The notes under the pieces are model-generated. The model made no database searches. It had not been told where the DNA came from and saw only the letters and a program-made list of their open reading frames with translations. This document shows, piece by piece, positions 11,220 through 22,913 of a DNA stretch of 64,000 nt; position 1 is the stretch's first letter, and each line of letters starts with the position of its first letter. The position numbers were made by a program, and so were the translations under genes. This DNA is from Podaxis mareebaensis. Taxonomy: Eukaryota; Basidiomycota; Agaricomycetes; Agaricales; Agaricaceae. The stretch covers positions 35,669-99,668 of the forward strand of contig JAEUWP010000263.1 in the NCBI GenBank assembly GCA_018524725.1, read 5' to 3'.

Positions 11220-11291
11220 TTCCGATACGGGGAATCGAACCCCGAGCTGCCGCGTGAAAGGCGGCAATGTTAGCCGTTACACCATATCGGA
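11220..11291 (-). tRNA. tRNA-Glu (anticodon TTC)
   Basis: 72-nt intronless cloverleaf on the minus strand. Acceptor TCCGATA pairs with TATCGGA. The anticodon stem TGCCGC/GCGGCA flanks the loop CTTTCAC, giving anticodon TTC. The T-arm is GGGGTTCGATTCCCC. A run of five T's follows on the minus strand (11208-11212). It is a Glu isoacceptor of the gene at 7642 and shares its D- and T-arms almost exactly. Confidence 0.97.
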
Positions 11292-11799
11292 TACACGAAA
11301 TGGTGGCTTTAAATTTATATGAGAGGCAATTGGAGCTCACAAGCCTCGCAGAGGGGCATTCTTGCAATTCCCCACGGGACCAACGAGTAAATGGGGACGC
11401 TTTGTGGTGCCGTTCAGCTTCGAGCATAGCTCCCCTGATCATGCACGTTCTTTACGTAAATAGTCAATGCGACGGCGGATTGGCACCGGTTACATTTATA
11501 ACCACGACTGCGTGGCCTCAAGCCGTTAGCTATGTTGCTCAGAGGGGCAAGAAGTTTGATCTAGTCACGTCGAGGGGTGCTTCAGCGTTGCCAAGCCGTA
11601 GATGTCTATTTTCATCGTGTTCACAGGCCTCGCTGCCGAATGTTGTGTGGAATCATTTTGGGTGTTTTCAACAAGTGAGTCATGGGTGCTAAGATACCTG
11701 TATATAGAGTTCTTAGTCCACCTCCACAACCCTGACGTGTGGTCACAAGTGTCTCGTCGAACTCCCATCCCGAATTCTCTTTGAGCACGTCCACGTCAT
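11292..11799. other. Spacer upstream of the ABC transporter
   Basis: No supportable gene. A 141-codon plus-strand frame starting inside the tRNA gene has no family signature. This stretch presumably holds the transporter promoter, but I recognise no specific site. Confidence 0.5.
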
Positions 11800-14700
11800 A
11801 TGAAGTGGAAGAACGACGATATAAAAAAGAAAGAGCAGGAGCCTGATGGGGATGCGGACAAAACCAAAGATTCTCTTGTTCCACCTGTCTCATTTTTTCA
11901 GCTCTTCAGGTTAGTTCCCTCGCTGCAACAACGTCTGTTTTCTCAGCTAAGGGATGCAGATACTCGACGCCCTTCGATATATGCGTTAATGTTATTGGAC
12001 TCATCACGGCTGCAGCCGCTGGAGCGGCCCAGGTCCGTCCTTCACACCGCCTTCCCGGACAACACTCAGACCTTCATAGCCCATACTAGCGCTTCTGTTC
12101 GGTAGACTGTCTCGGGACTTTGTCTCCTTCGCGACAACTGTCCAGCTCTTCCGAGCCGGTCAAGCCACGACAGGTGACCTAAAGACCGCTGCCTCCGAGT
12201 TTCGCAAATCTGCAAATGTTAACGCCCTGTACTTTGTGATTGCTGGTAGAGTGCATTACTTTCGCGTATAATGGCGGGACTTATCGGTTGCTACAGGCAT
12301 CATCGTTCTTGCCTGCACGTTTGTCTATATGTATGCCTGGGCTTACACTTCCGAAGTTAATTCGAAACGCATCCGAGAACAATACCTGCGCGCCATCCTT
12401 AAACAGGACGTTCAATACTTTGATGAAGTTGGCGCCGGGGAGGTCGCTACGAGGATTCAATCAGACACCCGTGCGTATCCTATATCATCCATCAGCGGCC
12501 GAATTGCCTGAATGCCTTTTCCTCTCAGACCTCGTGCAAGAAGGAATATCAGAAAAAGTATCCATGGCCGTTCAGTTCATGAGCTCATTCATCGCTGGCT
12601 TCATCCTCGCCTACACACAATCCTGGCGTCTTGCGCTTGCAATTTCCTCCGTCCTTCCTTGCATCATGCTAACCGGCGCCCTCATGGGCAAGTTTATGAC
12701 CCGTTACACTCAGTGAGCCCCTCCCCTCCTTCCAACCATTCTACGCTTATTTATATATCATTTTAGGATGTCTACAGACGGCACCGCAAGCTGTGGAAAC
12801 ATCGCAGAGGAATCAATATCAACCATTCGTACTGCAAAGGCCTTCGGAATCCAATCCCAGCTTGGCACGCTATTTGAAGATAAAGCTGTCCACACTGGTC
12901 GTTGCGACATGAAGCTGGCCATCGTACAAGGCATGTCTTTTGCGGCTTTCTTCTTTGTAAACTATGCCGCGTATGGACTTGGTGAGTCAGATATTATCAT
13001 ATTGAGCGGCAGCTCTCATAAGGCTTACCCATGGCAGCCTTTTCCTTTGGGACTACGCTCATCAACAAGGGTCTTGGTACGTATCACCTTCGTATATCCG
13101 TCTATAGCTTCCTTGCTTACCTCGCCTCTTCAGCCGATGTTGGCCAAGTAATTACCGCCTTCATGTCCGTCTTCATCGGGTCGTTCTCATTGACAATAGT
13201 AGGTCCGCAAGTAGTTGGTACGTCCGGTTCTTTGCCGTCTTCTGTCACTGCTTACGTTCAATGGTAGCAATCACATCCGCAAGAGGTGCTGCTGCCAAGC
13301 TCTTTGCAACAATTGACCGCACGCCCACAATCGATTCCTCTAGTCCATCTGGACTCAAGCCCTCAACCGTTCATGGAGAAATCAAGTTAGATGATATCAC
13401 GTTCGCATACCCTTCCCGACCCGACGTGAACGTCCTTCAGAACGTTTCCATGACTTTTGCAGCCGGAAAGTCCCATGCCCTGGTCGGACCTTCTGGGTCT
13501 GGGAAATCGACAATCATCTCCCTTCTCGAGCGCTTCTATGATCCCAAGGGTGGAGCTATCACGCTAGACGGCGCTGATCTCAGAGAAATTAATGTCAGGT
13601 GGCTTCGCAGGCAGATTGGTATCGTATCCCAAGAACCGGTGCTGTTTGGGACATCAGTCAGAAATAATGTCGCGTTCGGACTTGCTGGATCGCCGTACGA
13701 GTCTGCGCCGGAGAGCGAAAAGTTGGAGCTGATCAAGCGGGCTTGTATCCAGGCCAATGCACACGAGTTCATTTCGAGGTTACCGAAAGGATATGACACA
13801 CTTGTTGGAGAACGTGGGTTTATGTTGTCTGGTGGGCAGAAGCAGCGTGTTGCGATCGCCCGCGCTATCGTTGCCAATCCCAGAATCCTCTTACTCGATG
13901 AAGCGACAAGTGCGCTTGACACCCAGTCTGAGGAGCTCGTGCAAGATGCCCTTTCAAAGGCAACTCAAGGCCCGTCGCTCGTGTCTGTCACATTGGTTAA
14001 ATCACTCACTTGCGTTGCTCTTTGCAGGTCGTACTACCATTACCATCGCCCATCGCCTTTCTACCATCAAGAACTCCGACAAAATCTTTGTCATGACGGA
14101 GGGAAAGGTCGTCGAGGAAGGCTCACACGAAGAACTGATGGGACTGAAAGGCGTTTACTCTCGACTTGTCGAAGCCCAAGGGCTTAAGAAACAGACTGGA
14201 GGAACACAAACCCCCATCGGAATAAGCACGCCCATCCCTCAGTCGCGCCGCGAGTCTCTCGAGAAGGACTTAAAGGAGTTCGACCACGTGCACGAGAAGG
14301 GGTCTGGTCTAGACGAACCGGAACTCGCTGAAGAGAAAATGAAGTCGAAGACCTACTCGACACCGTACTTGTTCATGCGAATGGCAAATGTGGTCAGGGA
14401 TGAATGGCCAAAGTACGCCATTGGAGCCATGTTCTCTATCGGTTTGCGATGACTTTCTTCCGTGATTCGTGGACTGACTTGATATCAGCCGTTGGTCTCA
14501 TTTACCCCGCCTTTGGGGTTGTCTATTCCTTTGCCATTGAGGGCTTCTCCCATCCAGATCCACACGTTCGACGAGTACAGGGTGATCGGAACGCTTTGTG
14601 GTGCGTTTTCGTTGGAGTACATCCCCTTGTTCTCAAACTGTCTCCAGGTTCTTCATAATAGCAATCCTCTCCGCACTTTTGATGGGCGCCGAAAATTTCT

Positions 14701-16875
14701 TCTTTGCCAGCGGTGCCGCGTCTCTGACGTCAAGATTGAGGATACTCAGCTTCAAGGCAGTGATGCGCCAGGATGGTGAGCCATATTCATATTAGCCCGA
14801 TAAAGCTAACCCGGCAAATTAGTCCAATTCTTTGACGATGAGAAGAACGCCGTGAGTCTCCAGCTTATTCTCCAATTACTCCATTGACCTCAAGAATGCA
14901 GTCCGGCATCTTGACCTCTCGGATCAATGGAGATCCTGGAAAGGTCAAGGGTCTTGCTGGAATCACTCTGGGAACGTATGTGTCGTATATCTGGCTGTAT
15001 CTTAACGTCTCTTGATAATTTGGGGGATACAGGATTATCCAAGGCATATCAACAGTACTCGCCGGTATTATATTGGGCCTGGCAATCGTTTGGAAGCTTG
15101 GACTTGTCGGCATGGGTAAGGACTGTTCATTGTATATGCCATTTTTTCATCTCGCTGAGACCATACAGCCTGTGCGCCAATCCTGATCTCTACGGGGTAT
15201 ATCAGCCTGGTACGGAGTTGCCCGTCCCTTCATTCTTCACTTTCTCACAGTGAACCGCCCAGCGCGTTGTAATGCTCAAAGAGGCCCGAAACAAAGAGGC
15301 TCACGCTCAATCCGCTCAGATTGCCTGTGAATCTACCGCCGCGATCCGAACGGTTGCTACGCTGACCCGCGAAGATGGGTGTTTCGAAGAATATAGGTCA
15401 AGTCTCGAAAAACCCCTCAACTATGCCATCAGATCAGGTGCTCTGAGTATGTTTCTCTATGGAGTGGCGCAAGCATCGGTATTCTTCGCGATTGCCTTAA
15501 TCTTTTGGTATGGATCGGTGCTGTTTTCGCGGTTGGAGATCACAGTTTTCCAGTTGTTCGTTGGATTGATGGTGAGTGGCTGTTATACTTAGAGTGAGAA
15601 ACAATTGGACTGACCAATGAATCAGAGCACCACGCTCGGCATGCTGCAAGCAGGAGGAATGTTCCAATTCGCACCCGATATGTCATCCGCCAGGTCGGCT
15701 GCGTCCGACATTATTACACTCCTGGATGCACCTTCTACAATCGAGTCTGATGCAGGAACTCCTTCGAACGCTCCTGACTCGGACTACCATATCAAAGGCA
15801 GGATCGAAGCAAAGGATATCCACTTCGCTTATCCCCTGCGGCCTGATATTCCTGTCCTCAAAGGCATCAGTTTTGTGGTTGAACCTGGCCAGTATGTGGC
15901 GTTTGTCGGTGCTAGTGGATCTGGAAAGAGCACTATGTAAGCGATCTGGTTGAATACCCGTAACGAGGCTGAACGGTCCCCATCTCAGAATTCAACTTAT
16001 CCAAAGATTCTACGAAGTCGGCTCTGGAGCAATCTATGTGAGAATCCAGCTTCCTTGTCGCCGTTTATCTGCACGCTAAACATCTCTTTAGATTGATAGT
16101 CATGCCCTTAGGGATCTGAATCTGTCGAGCTATCGCCGGGATGTCGCACTTGTCTCACAAGAGCCAACGCTTTACTCCGGTTCCCTGAAATTCAATATCA
16201 TGCTTGGAGCGACAAAACCGCACTCAGAAGTAACGCAAGAGGAGCTGGAAGAAGCATGTAGAAAAGCCAACATTCTGGAATTCATCAAAGGGCTTCCTGA
16301 GTGCGTTTTCCTATTTTTCCTTTTTTAGCTTGTGTATGAATGGCAAATGGTTAACTCCGAGTTTAGTGGGTTCGATACTGCGGTTGGCAACAAAGGTTCC
16401 CAACTCTCCGGCGGGCAGAAACGTGGGTTATTTGGTCGCTTTCGTCCGGCACCATCTAATCAAGAGTAGAGCGTGTTGCCATCGCAAGAGCCTTAATCAG
16501 AAACCCGAAGGTCCTACTTCTTGATGAGGTGCGTATCCACATAAGCCCCGTCCAAGGTCAATTCATGAACATGTGTAGGCTACATCCGCGTTAGATTCTG
16601 CTTCTGAGAAAGTAGTTCAAGCTGCGCTAGATGAAGCAGCGAAAGGAAGGACAACGATTGCAATCGCGCATCGACTATCAACAATTCAGGACGCAGATAA
16701 GATGTCAGTTCCTGTCTCCCCATGGTAGTTTTGAGCAGATTTTGACTTCAATTGGCCCAGATTCTTCATCAAGAATGGACGTATCAGCGAAGTAGGAACT
16801 CACAACGAGCTGTTGTCGTTGCGGGGAGACTATTATGATTATGTGCAACTGCAAACTTTGCAACAAGATAACTAG
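11800..16875 (+). CDS. ABCB-type multidrug/peptide full transporter
   Basis: Full-length ABC exporter, order TMD1-NBD1-TMD2-NBD2, similar to fungal P-glycoprotein/Ste6-like pumps that extrude hydrophobic compounds or lipopeptides across membranes. More than 20 exons. The N-terminus is short and charged ([18 protein letters not shown]), then VSFFQLFR joins [15 protein letters not shown] (TM1). NBD1: Walker [11 protein letters not shown]-loop VSQEPVLFG, signature LSGGQKQR, Walker [14 protein letters not shown]-loop [12 protein letters not shown]2: [10 protein letters not shown]-loop [10 protein letters not shown], signature [32 protein letters not shown]. The linker between halves is rich in charged residues. 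All catalytic motifs are intact, so both sites should hydrolyse ATP. One junction, 13969/14028 in NBD1 before [11 protein letters not shown], only keeps frame with a GC donor (GCCCGT). The stop is TAG at 16873-16875. Substrate cannot be told. Confidence 0.9.
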
Positions 16876-17173
16876 CGATGTTGCATGCCAACTCTCTTGA
16901 TCCACCGCTCACGCATATACTGTGACTTGCCACTCATACTATAATAGTGTATCCCGCTCTCCGCTCATCGTTCTCAAAGTCTCAGACCTCCCCTCTATAA
17001 TAGCTTTGACACCACGTGACATTTATGTGCCCTGCTGTGGTACTTAGTTTGTAATGTGATAAAAATATCCCTTCGCATCCACGCCCTTCACCGTTTGTGG
17101 TCAGCTGAGACGAGGGCTACCTAAGGCTCCCAGGATGAATATGGCTCGCTCCAATGCCTCTTAACTGACGGTC

Positions 17174-19246
17174 ATGACCTCCAAACACTTTTATTCCTCC
17201 ACAGATGGACTTGTACTCAAATCGCTAAGAGGAGCGGTTTTGCTGAATCCCAGCTTGAAATTGTCCGTATTAGTTCCGTCGCACCCAAGCCACCGGACCT
17301 AAATCTGACCAGATCTGACTCTCCAGGCACTCGACTTCACGCACAGTTTATAGCACGGATCGCAACGAGCATGTCCACGTCTCTGTCATATCAGGCGGAG
17401 GTGCCGGACACGAGCCCGCCCATGCAGGTTATACTGGCCGAGGCATGCTGGCCGCTTGCGTCTCCGGAGAAATATTTGCCAGTCCCAACTCCAAACAGAT
17501 CCTCAGCACGATACGGTTCGCGGCCTTCGGAGAAGAAACCCCAACTTCATCGACATCCAGGAAACGCGACGTCCTCGTTATCATCAACAACTATACTGGC
17601 GATAGACTCAACTTCGGGCTTGCAATCGAGAAGGCCCGAGTCCTGTTTCCGGATGTCAACATCGCCAGTGTCGTGGTGGCGGATGATGTCTCACTTCTAA
17701 GCTACCCCACTACGCACGCAGTTGGTCCGCGTGGACTAGCTGGGAATATCCTCGTATGTAAACTTCTCGGAGCATTGGCGGATGCTGGAGCAAAGCTGGA
17801 CCAAGTTAAAGCCTACGGAGATGCAGTCGTCTCTAGCCTCGCTAGTATCGGTGTTGCTCTGGAACACTGTCACGTTCCTGGACGAGAGGCAACTGGATCG
17901 GTTGTCGCCGACGATGAATGCGAAGTTGGTCTCGGGTTACACAATGAGGCTGGGGTGAGCCGGAGGAAAATGGGACACGTTCAGAGTGTGGTTCAGGAGA
18001 TGGTCAAGAAAATCATGGAATGCAAGGGTGATAGCTCATTTGTCAGAGCGGGTGAAGATGATTCAGTCCTTTTCGTGAACAATCTGGGAGGTGTGTCTCA
18101 GCTGGAGATGGGCGCCTTGTTATCGGAACTAGTTGATGAGTTGGGTAAGCCATTGCATCTCAATACTCCACAGCTCTATAATTCAATCTTTTTCCGGCAT
18201 GTTACCAGCTGCCCATGACATTCGCCTCCGCAGAATCTACCTCTCATCCTTCATGACATCCCTCAATGCCCCAGGGTTCTCCGCTTCTCTCCTAAACGTG
18301 TCCACAGTTGATCGTCTCATGTCTTCTAAAGCTTACGACGTCAATACCTACGAACTCCTCGATGCACCAACAGACGCTCATTCATGGTTGGGTGTCCGAA
18401 GGTATTGGACAGACCGGCCTATCAATCCGAGGTCACAAGAATCTTCAAAGGACATCCCTCTGGAGGAACTCGTACGCGTCGAAAATTCAAGCAGCAGCCT
18501 AATCTCCACCCCACCAGCTACAATTCGAGATGCGTTACAATCAGCTTGTCAGGCGGTCTTGAGAGTGGAAAGGGAGCTCACAGAGTACGATACCGTTGCT
18601 GGAGACGGAGATTGTGGGCACACTTTCGCAGCTGGCGCTCGAGGTGGGTATTTTATTATCTCTTGCTGGCAATTCCTTCATCAAGGCCTTAGCCATTCTG
18701 TCGGAAATTCAAAACCAAAACTCCAATGTCTTGGCCCTGAATTCGGCGGCGCTCGCGGGGAGGATTGCAAATATACTTGAGGATGCAATGGGCGGAACGA
18801 TTGGAGCACGTGGGTAAGACATCTACATATGACTGAACATGTCTCATTCCTTTGATTTAGTCTTCGGAATATACCTCAACGCGTATTCCGCCGCTCTGCG
18901 AACCGTATCCTCCACATCAGAAATGCACACTGCGCCTTTAAGGGCACTCGAAACATTGTCCCTCCACACAACTGCGAAACCAGGTGATCGGACAGTCATT
19001 GATGCCCTCCACCCCTTCTGTCAGAGTCTCGCGACGTCCGGCAACCTCGAACAGGCGGTTGCCCAGGCAACTGCAGGAGCGAAGAAGACGCTTGGCATGA
19101 AACCGAAGCTGGGGCGCGCCGCATACATCGGAAAAACGGAGGCGAACTATAACGTCCTTGACCCAGGTGCATGGGGCGTTGCGAAGATATTGGAAGGCTT
19201 CGTCGAGGGTTTCCTCAGCAAAGAGCATGGATCCTCACATAATTGA
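17174..19246 (+). CDS. DAK: Dihydroxyacetone kinase (DhaK-DhaL fusion)
   Basis: ATP-dependent kinase that phosphorylates dihydroxyacetone (and glyceraldehyde), used in glycerol catabolism and detoxification in the cytosol. Exon 1 starts at ATG 17174 (MTSKHFYSSTDGLVLKSLRG) and ends LNPSLKL; the donor GTCCGT restores HSTSRTVYSTDRNEHV. The K domain shows VISGGGAGHEPAHAGYTGRG, IINNYTGDRLNFGLA, and the substrate-binding histidine in GLGLHNEAG. The L (nucleotide) domain shows TVAGDGDCGHTF, MGGTIGA, GDRTVIDALHPF and the C-terminal DPGAWGVAKIL. Five exons; a 48-nt intron follows AAGAR and a longer one follows GTIGA. Complete and apparently functional. Confidence 0.93.
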
Positions 19247-19674
19247 AGTCCTTAACCATCCTTTTAGTCTGAACGGTTGTGTGCCTTGCTTTCAGAGTAG
19301 TAAATGCGTGATAGTTTGCAATGTATGAAGCCGCTTTCATAGTCTATATGCCACCAGAAACCAACACGGTCTAGTCTCCTCGTCGTCAAGCCAGAGTCCC
19401 AGCTCGTTATAGAGACTGCATACTGCCAGCTGTCCATGATTCATTAATCTGGAATTCGAACACCACCATCGTAATCATCATTCCCGATGGGGCTGAATGA
19501 ACCATTTTGCACACCGGCCGACGTTTCGGCCCCTCTCAGCGTCCCCTCACTCTCTGCTTCTTCGTTATTTTGTTAGATTTTGTCTCCAGTTAGACTGGCT
19601 TCACATCTACTTGTCAAAAGCTTTCTTTTGCATTCGATCTTTGAATTTTAATACACAGTATACGACCACGGTCC
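19247..19674. other. Convergent spacer
   Basis: Lies between the 3' ends of the dihydroxyacetone kinase (plus) and the membrane protein at 19675 (minus). No gene is seen; probably the two 3' untranslated regions. Confidence 0.5.
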
Positions 19675-20880
19675 TTAGTTCGGGGATGAAAGTTGGGACT
19701 TTTCCTGCGCAGAGGCGATGGCTTCCGCCATTATAGTATTCATGTGACGTCTCCAACGGCCCGTTGTTGGTATATCAAGCCGGAAGAATTGCATGAAAGC
19801 AAGCACAAAGTACCCAGCCCCTGCCCCGAGTATAGTGCACGTAAAAATGCGGAATCCTAGTTCTGTCGAGGGTGTTGCGGGAAACGAAGGATCCGGTGGA
19901 GGACTTGCTTGAGAACGCCACATGAACCAGATAATGGAGATGATAAAGACAAGAACGGACCTAAAGGGGGAGAGCAAATGAGCTTAGGTTTGGGCCCAAG
20001 AGAAACACGTCGTATGCGAACGCACCAAGCTAACGAGACTGCAGGTAGAGCTAACATGATCCAGGTATTCCAGAAAATCCCTTCGTGTTCCTCTACCTCC
20101 TATGCATTCATGAGTGGCCACGAGAAAAAAAAAATCGATTTGGCACTCACCAAAGCCCATTGCATCATGACACGCTCGTTGCGCATCCGCCGAAACTGAA
20201 TGATGTATAGGCAGCCGTATACTAAGCTCCATAACGCCAGGATGAGAGACCAAAAGGCAAGACTTCGTGTAACTGGGTCATTTGCGGCACCATCAATTTG
20301 AAACAACGTCAGAATCCCTCTGAGGTGGTATCTAATGAATGAGAAAAAAGCTCTCAGCATGAGAAAGACGTACTCACGGCACAAGCACAGCAGAAACAAC
20401 GTTCAGAGTCCTCCATTCTTCTACAAAATCGTCGATCATGTCATTCCATTCCTTCGTAAGCTTTGGATACGAAGGAGATAGCTCCAGAGGATTAGAGGTA
20501 TCGTGAACACCCGGCTCCGCGTCGTTCTTTGCTGTTTCGGATGTAATAGCGTTCTCGGTCTCCTTGATCTCTTCAGCCTTCTTGCGAGTGGCTACGTACA
20601 TGGATGCGGTCTCCTTGACTGTAAAGTCGATTTCTTTCAGAATATAATCAACTCTGAAGAAGTATAGTGAAGGCAGTAACAGAAATCCGGCCAGATATAT
20701 ACGGCCAGCATATACATATGCTACTTGCGAGACGAGCCTGGAGTAGAGCGTCAAGTTAAGAGATGCATGGTATCTGCTCTCGGCCCTGGACTCGTAGAAG
20801 CTGTCTGCTTGGAGGACATGGGCGGTTGGAAGGTCACTGTCGAGGTTGAAGGAGCTGACAAGGACTTGAGAAGATGCCAT
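19675..20880 (-). CDS. Predicted multi-pass membrane protein, unrecognised
   Basis: Starts at 20880 (MASSQVLVSSFNLDSDLPTA). Exon 1 runs to the donor after VVSAVLV; further exons give YHLRGILTLFQIDGAANDP, a hydrophobic stretch SLAFWSLILALWSLVYGCLY, then EVEEHEGIFWNTWIMLALP and SVLVFIISIIWFMWR, and a last exon with ILGAGAGYFVLAFMQFFRL ending SSPN-stop at 19675. About five to six membrane helices, with a charged cytosol-facing segment (VKETASMYVATRKKAEEIKE) between the first and second. The exon-4 acceptor TAG before GAGGTAGAGG and the donor GTGCGT before the last exon are clear. I do not recognise the family and infer no function. Confidence 0.65.
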
Positions 20881-22913
20881 GGGATGGGTGAGTTATCCAA
20901 AAGAGATTTCGTATCTTCCCTACACCGCCGATAATGCGCCTTTGGTCTTGCAGCAATTGAGCAACATAACAACTCAAATGCGTGACGACCCGAAGAGGCG
21001 CCAAGAGCGTGTCACGCTCAGGATCAATGGAATGGCAGACAATGTGTTGGGAGCAAGTTACAGGTAAGTCCGAGAGCCTGCTTGGGCACACCTGGTATAA
21101 GGCTTTGACTCGTGAGAGGAAGATGACCTAGGGTAAATTAGTTGGGATGGAGGTTCTTTTTTTGGTCAATTCTATTCTGGTCAATGCCAGCGCGGCCAGG
21201 ATGGAGGCTTAAATGACTAAGTGCAGACACCACAAATTCTTGCTGAAGGCTTTGCAGTTAGCCTACCTCTCGTGTAATGCTGTAGGCTTCGTATGGACGT
21301 CTTATAATGCGAAAAACACTACTTTTGAGTGTTTTTCGTCTCAATTCGCAGAGGGACTTGGTCCGCAGACACTCGATTTTTGGCATAAAAATGAGGGCAT
21401 TCTTTGTGTAAGCTCGCTCCCACCGCAGCGTGAAGCTCTCCACTGTCGTATTTCTGGCTACTACCCAAGCTTTTGGATGTTCGTGCACTTGTAGAAATGG
21501 GTTGTTTTGTCTTCCATTATTCTCACTACGACGTCAAATGCTTCACTTGGCCTAGCCGCAACATATTCCAATGCCAAAATTACGGGCGCCATAAACATAA
21601 TGGAGAGGCATGGCCGAGGACGGCACCTTCGAGGAGTAGCGAGTTGAGCACGCACAAACGTTACGAGGAGCCAGGTCAACGCCTATCTCTGGAGAATTGC
21701 GTAGAGATCCAGCCCTTCCTCTTTTTGTTATGTTTAAGTCGAAGACAGATGCACCGAATTGGGAAGAGCAGAGAACGTGGACCTCTTTCCACGCCATGTG
21801 TACTACAAAGCCCCGACTCGGTCACAGATACGTGGCAAGTGCAGCGCCCGGACATCCTTAATCGGGGCACTGCAGTTGCTATCTGTATCAAGTGCTTATT
21901 GAGCCTTCACGTTCATTTTGCCACGCTAAAGGAGGTTGACCCTTTGAAAGTCCCAACGCACCATGTTACTCCCGGGAAGGCAGGATGCAAGAGCTATGGA
22001 AATAGCCATGTGGGAGAACATAGCGGCCAGAGGAGACGTCTAGTCGATTGTCCGCATCGAGACTCCTTCCACCCAGCCCGGTGGGCAGTGGCGCAAAGCT
22101 GCTGGAGGCCTCACCGAAAGCTCCCAAAGGGTTGTATGAGCGACTAATGGACACAAAGAGTTATGCTACAATGCTTCATTCTGAGGTATGGAAGACTGAA
22201 TACACTTGCTGATACCCCTCTCTACGTCCATAACAAAACTCCCATTACTCAGGAGAACATCGGGCATTTTGATGAGTACAATTTCTACTGCCGGGTAGTT
22301 AGTAGGCGTAATCCCGCCGCTCTTCTGAAGCACGTCAGGGCCGTCCGCAAAGCAGTTTGAAGGCGCCTTGACCCATCAGCACCGTCACAAACCCGTTGAA
22401 TGAAGAACTGATTAATGGATGCTCGTGCCTTCGCGCTTCGATCCAAGTCTATCCGCCGTAAAACGCCCATGGTGGTCGGTGAAAAGTGAATAACATGGTG
22501 AAATGCACTTGAATACACTGGACCACGCTCAAAGGGCAATGTCGCTTTTCCTCTCTCCTTTCAAGTGCATTGAACATTGATGTACCATATGTGATTGGGA
22601 CAACTATTCTCAACCCTGGCTCAGCCCTGCTTGACCCTTATGGCTTGTAAACAAACAAACAATGGTTCACATTCGCCTCCTGGCTCGACTGGACACAGTG
22701 GCTAAATCTATCTTAATTTGTCGAGTGTAGACAGACAATGCACTGGATGTAAAAGCGGGGAATAAATACTGAAGTGGTGGCAGCGAACGTCGGCTGCATC
22801 TCTCGCTTCCATAGCGTACTTTCGTCTGCTTCATTCAGAAATTGTGATTAAAAATTTCCTCTAATTCAGACGCTTATATCACTCACACGGACCTATTCAC
22901 CACTTCAGTCAGC
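20881..22913. other. 2-kb stretch without a supportable gene
   Basis: A 224-codon plus-strand frame (21473-22147) and several minus-strand frames exist, but composition is irregular, no frame joins well across plausible introns and no family motif appears. The only structure seen is an 11-bp inverted repeat at 21310-21338. The right part should hold the promoter of the zinc-finger gene at 22914. Confidence 0.5.
21310..21338. repeat. Perfect 11-bp inverted repeat
   Basis: CGAAAAACACT at 21310-21320 and AGTGTTTTTCG at 21328-21338, separated by 7 bases. Could be a small hairpin or a chance palindrome; no adjacent gene explains it. Confidence 0.7.

Noticed and set aside
11267..11692. 141-codon plus-strand open frame
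   Set aside because: Begins inside the tRNA-Glu(TTC) gene on the opposite strand and shows no recognisable protein features.
6176..16875. Terpenoid biosynthetic cluster suggested by an FPP synthase near oxidoreductase and ABC transporter genes
   Set aside because: The synthase is of the housekeeping ERG20 type and there is no terpene synthase, P450 or pathway regulator in the window.
21473..22147. 224-codon plus-strand open frame
   Set aside because: No family signature, irregular composition, no good start context and no plausible exon partners.
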